From positions 1 to 55,699 of the IMG/VR virus record IMGVR_UViG_3300037993_000081: a DNA stretch of 55,699 bases; one strand, 5' to 3'. This DNA comes from a virus. Positions 53,590 through 55,699 of this stretch are shown here, piece after piece. A model generated the notes under the pieces. That model was not told where the DNA came from, did not search any database, and was given only the letters and a program-made list of their open reading frames with translations. How positions within the stretch are numbered: position 1 is the first letter of the stretch; the number at the start of each line of letters is the position of its first letter. The position numbers were made by a program, and so were the translations under genes.

Positions 53590-54093
53590 TCAAAAGGGAC
53601 ACTCCTGTACCATCCAATCCTCCGGCAAACTGCGATAGTGTGCCGGTGTCCCACCTTCCCGAGTAGCGTTCAACTCTTTGTACATCGTTATGTACTCATC
53701 GTTTATCGGCTTACGACCGTGGGTTTTACGAATCGCCGAAATCCGCTTAACCAGCCACATCACATCGTTCGAGTTGTACCCGGTATCGTCCAGCGAGCAG
53801 TCGCGTCCCTCGGGTTCGTTTTCTACAAACCATGTTCGGAGAAGTTGTAACAGGTCAGAAAGGGCGGGAAGTGTCTTGGCGTTGCGGCCCCAACTGTCTA
53901 AAGCCCATTCAATCGCTGCCACTGGGTAAGGCGCGAGATCGTTGAGTAACTGTTCCATTCGCTCGCCGCTCATTGACCTGCCCAAGCGCAGCGCCATTGC
54001 CGTTATTGCGGCTAAGATTTTCGAGGATTCTTCTAGCGGCCTGAGCAGTGTTTGTTGCATCACGTTCGTCGAACGTTTCGCCTGATTTGGCAT
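53590..54093 (-). CDS. Possible helicase-loader-like replication protein
   Basis: A 167-residue protein starting at ATG 54093 after a strong AGGAGAgacccca. Although its first 61 codons overlap the upstream gene, the ribosome site argues that this start is used. LGRSMSGERMEQLLNDLAPY, then AIEWALDSWGRNAKTLPALS, DLLQLLRTW resemble small phage replication loader-type proteins with an AL...W.R...LP.P/LSD pattern. An ATPase motif is absent. The role is inferred from composition and from its place in a two-gene pair. Confidence 0.45.
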   Translation of the reverse strand: MPNQAKRSTNVMQQTLLRPLEESSKILAAITAMALRLGRSMSGERMEQLLNDLAPYPVAAIEWALDSWGRNAKTLPALSDLLQLLRTWFVENEPEGRDCSLDDTGYNSNDVMWLVKRISAIRKTHGRKPINDEYITMYKELNATREGGTPAHYRSLPEDWMVQECPF

Positions 54094-54460
54094 TGGGGTC
54101 TCTCCTGAATCTGTCGTGATTGTGAACTATGTACTCATCCAGTCGGGGAAGCCAGTAACCCGGTCTCTGGCGTGCTGGGATGTCGTCCGACTGCGCTATG
54201 TTTTTCAGCGCTAGCGCAAAATCGCGGTCGGTCATGTTGGGATTTTCTTCGAGAAGGGATTTGAGTTGGCGTGCTTCCATCGGTCCCCATCTAGGGTCAC
54301 AGTCCCAAACCCAGTGGAACATGCGGAAGATGTAGTCCTTGAAAACTATGAAGCGCGTGTCTTTCGGTTCTGGACAAGTGAGAGAAAATTCCATTTTCCG
54401 ATCTTCTAGGTAATCATCAAACTCTATTGCTCTTTTGAGGTCTCTGTCTAGTGGGTGCAT
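53909..54460 (-). CDS. Possible replication initiator-like protein (O-like)
   Basis: A 183-residue protein with AGGAGCAAGATCAA before ATG 54460. RWGPMEARQLKSLLEENPNM, ALALKNIAQSDDIPARQRPG and YWLPRLDEYIVHNHDRFRRD recall the winged-helix-like phage replication initiators (LLxxNP, SDxxxRP, WLxxLxxY). No catalytic residues seen. It is the first gene of the leftward operon after the structured leader; its last 185 bases overlap the next gene. Confidence 0.4.
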   Translation of the reverse strand: MHPLDRDLKRAIEFDDYLEDRKMEFSLTCPEPKDTRFIVFKDYIFRMFHWVWDCDPRWGPMEARQLKSLLEENPNMTDRDFALALKNIAQSDDIPARQRPGYWLPRLDEYIVHNHDRFRRDPNAKSGETFDERDATNTAQAARRILENLSRNNGNGAALGQVNERRANGTVTQRSRALPSGSD

Positions 54461-54500
54461 TTGATCTTGCTCCTAAAAGTCATGCTTGATTCCAGAGCAG

Positions 54501-54528
54501 AGAAAAGGCTGGGTTAGGAGCCTTTTCT
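54501..54528 (-). promoter_or_regulatory. Perfect 10-bp hairpin at the end of the leader
   Basis: AGAAAAGGCT (54501-54510), 8-base loop, AGCCTTTTCT (54519-54528): a perfect hairpin, about 40 bases upstream of the start of the first operon gene. No clear T-run follows, so attenuation or RNA stability is more likely than a simple terminator. Confidence 0.55.
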
Positions 54529-54806
54529 AACCATGCTGTCATCCGTCGCGTGGTCAGAGTACAGTTGCCTTGGCTACCACTGGCCCCCGCAGGGGTCAAT
54601 CCCCCTAACGATGGGCAACGGCGTACACGCCTGCTGGCACCGACCGACACTCCCCGGAACAATCCTGGTTGCCTCGGCAGAATAATATTCTGGCAACTGG
54701 AAACCAAGTCGAATTTTCGAGAGGAGTCATGCGCCAGTGGTTCAGATGATCGGTTGGGCTGGTAGCTGGGAACCACTGGCGGTGAATTAACCAGCACGCC
54801 CAGCCC
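54529..54806 (-). ncRNA. Structured 5' leader with H-type pseudoknot topology
   Basis: Between the promoter at 54829 and the first gene at 54460. Stem b pairs CGCCAGTGGTTC (54732-54743) with GAACCACTGGCG (54770-54781), 12 of 12. Stem a pairs GGGCTGG (54756-54762) with CCAGCCC (54800-54806) and GCTGG (54765-54769) with CCAGC (54791-54795). The order b, a, b', a' is H-type, with a directly abutting b'. Further stems GTTGCC/GGCAAC (54668, 54691) and CAGAATaatATTCTG are visible. It does not resemble a riboswitch class that I know. A cis-acting regulatory RNA is inferred; the strand is inferred from the promoter. Confidence 0.55.
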
Positions 54807-54828
54807 GCCCGAACTCGGAACTGCCAAA

Positions 54829-54857
54829 ATTCTCCCCCAACTCGATTCCGTTGTCAA
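54829..54857 (-). promoter_or_regulatory. Leftward promoter of the replication-like operon
   Basis: TTGACA (complement of 54852-54857), 17 bases, GAGAAT (complement of 54829-54834; 4 of 6). It lies about 370 bases upstream of the first gene start, so the transcript has a long leader. Confidence 0.65.
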
Positions 54858-55054
54858 GAGCAAATTTGCATCTTTGAATTTTTTTGGCGCGGGGTCTGAG
54901 AGTTTTCCACAGCCTAAGTGATTGACGGTTGTTTGTTGGAGCCTACGCCCAAATTTCAGAAACAGGCGAAAGACCCTACGCCAAAATGAGAAATCGCCAG
55001 TGTTTATGCGGTCGAGGGGGCGAAAGCCAAAACTGCGTTTAGTAAAATGATCGT
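54858..55054. other. Gene-free divergent gap
   Basis: No CDS. Contains TTTTCCACA (54903-54911), one mismatch from the DnaA-box type TTATCCACA, and two CCTACGCC-AAA direct repeats in 54938-54985. TTGACG (near 54933) has no convincing -10. The rightward promoter for 55077 is not identified. Confidence 0.4.
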
Positions 55055-55072
55055 GTCAGATGGAGGTCTGAC
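55055..55072 (+). promoter_or_regulatory. Hairpin that holds the ribosome site in its loop
   Basis: GTCAGA (55055-55060), loop TGGAGG, TCTGAC (55067-55072), directly before ATG 55077. The Shine-Dalgarno GGAGG is in the loop, so translation of the next gene could be controlled by a protein or RNA binding this hairpin. Confidence 0.5.
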
Positions 55073-55076
55073 GTGA

Positions 55077-55280
55077 ATGAAAAATCACCCCTCAGATTTT
55101 GAATCGCCATTCGGGGTTGTGATTCTAGCTGGCAATCACCGAGACGTGATCGCAAGTTGCAACTGGTGCAACTGGATCAAGACGACAGAACACACCGAGC
55201 GTAAACACTGGAGCGCAGCGTCTCGGGCACGAATGGGATTACAACTCCATGCGCTCGCAAAGCACAAAACCGAGACCTAG
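55077..55280 (+). CDS. Small protein with a CxxC pair
   Basis: A 67-residue protein from ATG 55077 (GGAGG 10 bases upstream in a hairpin loop). FESPFGVVILAGNHRDVIAS then CNWCNWIKTTEHTER, and SRARMGLQLHALAKHKTE. Small CxxC proteins are common in phage early regions. Function unknown. Confidence 0.5.
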   Translation: MKNHPSDFESPFGVVILAGNHRDVIASCNWCNWIKTTEHTERKHWSAASRARMGLQLHALAKHKTET

Positions 55281-55291
55281 GAGTACACCCG

Positions 55292-55546
55292 ATGACTCGT
55301 CTATCGGAACGGAAAACCAAACTTCGATTCACGACCGATGCGGAGGTGCGCTATCGTGGTCGCCTCCGCTCAGTTGTGGTTGAGGTGGATAACGGATTCA
55401 CGGCTAGTGTGCGACTTGCCGGAACAAGATTGCGATATGAATTTAGCTGGCACGGGCTTCATGATTGGGCAGCGGACTTGTATGCACGCCGCGAGAGGGA
55501 TCGGAAAAAGAAGGAGCGCGAGGAAAGGCGCAAGGCGCGACTGTAA
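55292..55546 (+). CDS. Conserved small basic protein
   Basis: An 84-residue protein. RFTTDAEVRYRGRLRSVVVE, then ASVRLAGTRLRYEFSW, then a Lys/Arg-rich C-terminus (YARRERDRKKKEREERRKAR). The RYRGR.R.V pattern fits a small phage DNA/RNA-binding family. Function unknown. Confidence 0.55.
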   Translation: MTRLSERKTKLRFTTDAEVRYRGRLRSVVVEVDNGFTASVRLAGTRLRYEFSWHGLHDWAADLYARRERDRKKKEREERRKARL

Positions 55547-55590
55547 TTTTTCTCTTGACAGTTTTGTGTGTGTGTGCTACTTGTACGAGC

Positions 55591-55699
55591 GTGGCAAAAC
55601 TAAAACAAGACGGCAAGCCAAAATGCCCGAAATGCACGAGCACAAACAGTTACGCTCGATTGGGTGGTAGCACTCGTGTCTGTCGGGCATGTGGAACCG
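55591..55699 (+). CDS. 5' part of a zinc-ribbon protein, cut by the window edge
   Basis: From GTG 55591. KCPKCTSTNS and CRACGT are two Cys pairs of a zinc ribbon. The frame is open at 55699 and, joined to base 1, continues to TGA 81-83. TTGACA (55555-55560) with a poor -10 lies upstream. Its place directly before the gene at 83, with TGATG coupling after joining, supports the closure of the map. Confidence 0.55.
   Translation, partial: MAKLKQDGKPKCPKCTSTNSYARLGGSTRVCRACGT

Noticed and set aside
54480-54863. 127-codon minus-strand frame in the structured leader.
   Set aside because: It runs through perfect inverted repeats and lacks a ribosome site; the composition fits structured RNA rather than protein.
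54903-54911. DnaA box TTTTCCACA.
   Set aside because: A single near match, insufficient for an origin call.

Overview
The window reads as one tailed double-stranded DNA phage of podovirus-like build, probably complete. HK97-type capsid, portal, scaffold and large-terminase genes are all present. A beta-propeller nozzle-like protein and small internal-virion-like proteins follow, and I see no tape measure, tail sheath or long-tail genes. The two window edges join in frame: a zinc-ribbon reading frame that starts at 55591 runs off the right edge and continues from base 1 to a TGA at 81-83 that overlaps the next ATG. The map is therefore probably circular or circularly permuted, about 55.7 kb. 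The host is not certain. Many Sec signal peptides ending in AQ or GQ, a BACON domain and SVFGRTGAV fibre motifs would fit a soil bacterium such as an Acidobacteriote (inference).

Layout. From 48015 down to 404 nearly everything is on the minus strand, in tightly overlapping ATGA, GTGA or TAATG units. In transcription order this block holds: small early or accessory genes (48.0-43.3 kb, with zinc ribbon, RHH and XRE regulators and membrane or secreted peptides); terminase (42.5-39.4); a six-gene glycan cassette (38.6-33.9: three glycosyltransferases, an NAD-dependent epimerase, two methyltransferases); portal, scaffold and capsid (33.9-28.8); an adaptor (27.7); five secreted fibre-like proteins including one of 1831 residues (26.3-14.8); lysis or membrane genes (14.8-13.3); a secreted barrel-like protein and a cysteine peptidase (13.3-11.9); then a second adaptor, nozzle, BACON protein, internal virion proteins and a Cas4-like Fe-S nuclease-like protein (11.7-0.4).

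The control region is the 417-bp divergent gap 48016-48432. It holds a leftward promoter overlapped by a 19-bp palindrome, 11-bp iteron-like repeats, and a 14-bp palindrome that matches the core of the ParB site parS. Rightward early genes run 48433-51794. They are followed by a separate leftward operon, 54460-51811, with two possible replication proteins, an HNH nuclease and a PD-(D/E)XK-like nuclease. This operon has a good sigma-70 promoter and a long leader with an H-type pseudoknot topology. Rightward genes resume at 55077 and run through the junction to 489.

No DNA polymerase, primase, helicase, integrase, ParA/ParB or tRNA gene was recognised, so replication seems to depend on the host. 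The most unusual features are the secreted fibre cassette, the pseudoknot leader, the parS-like site and the glycan cassette inside the packaging module.
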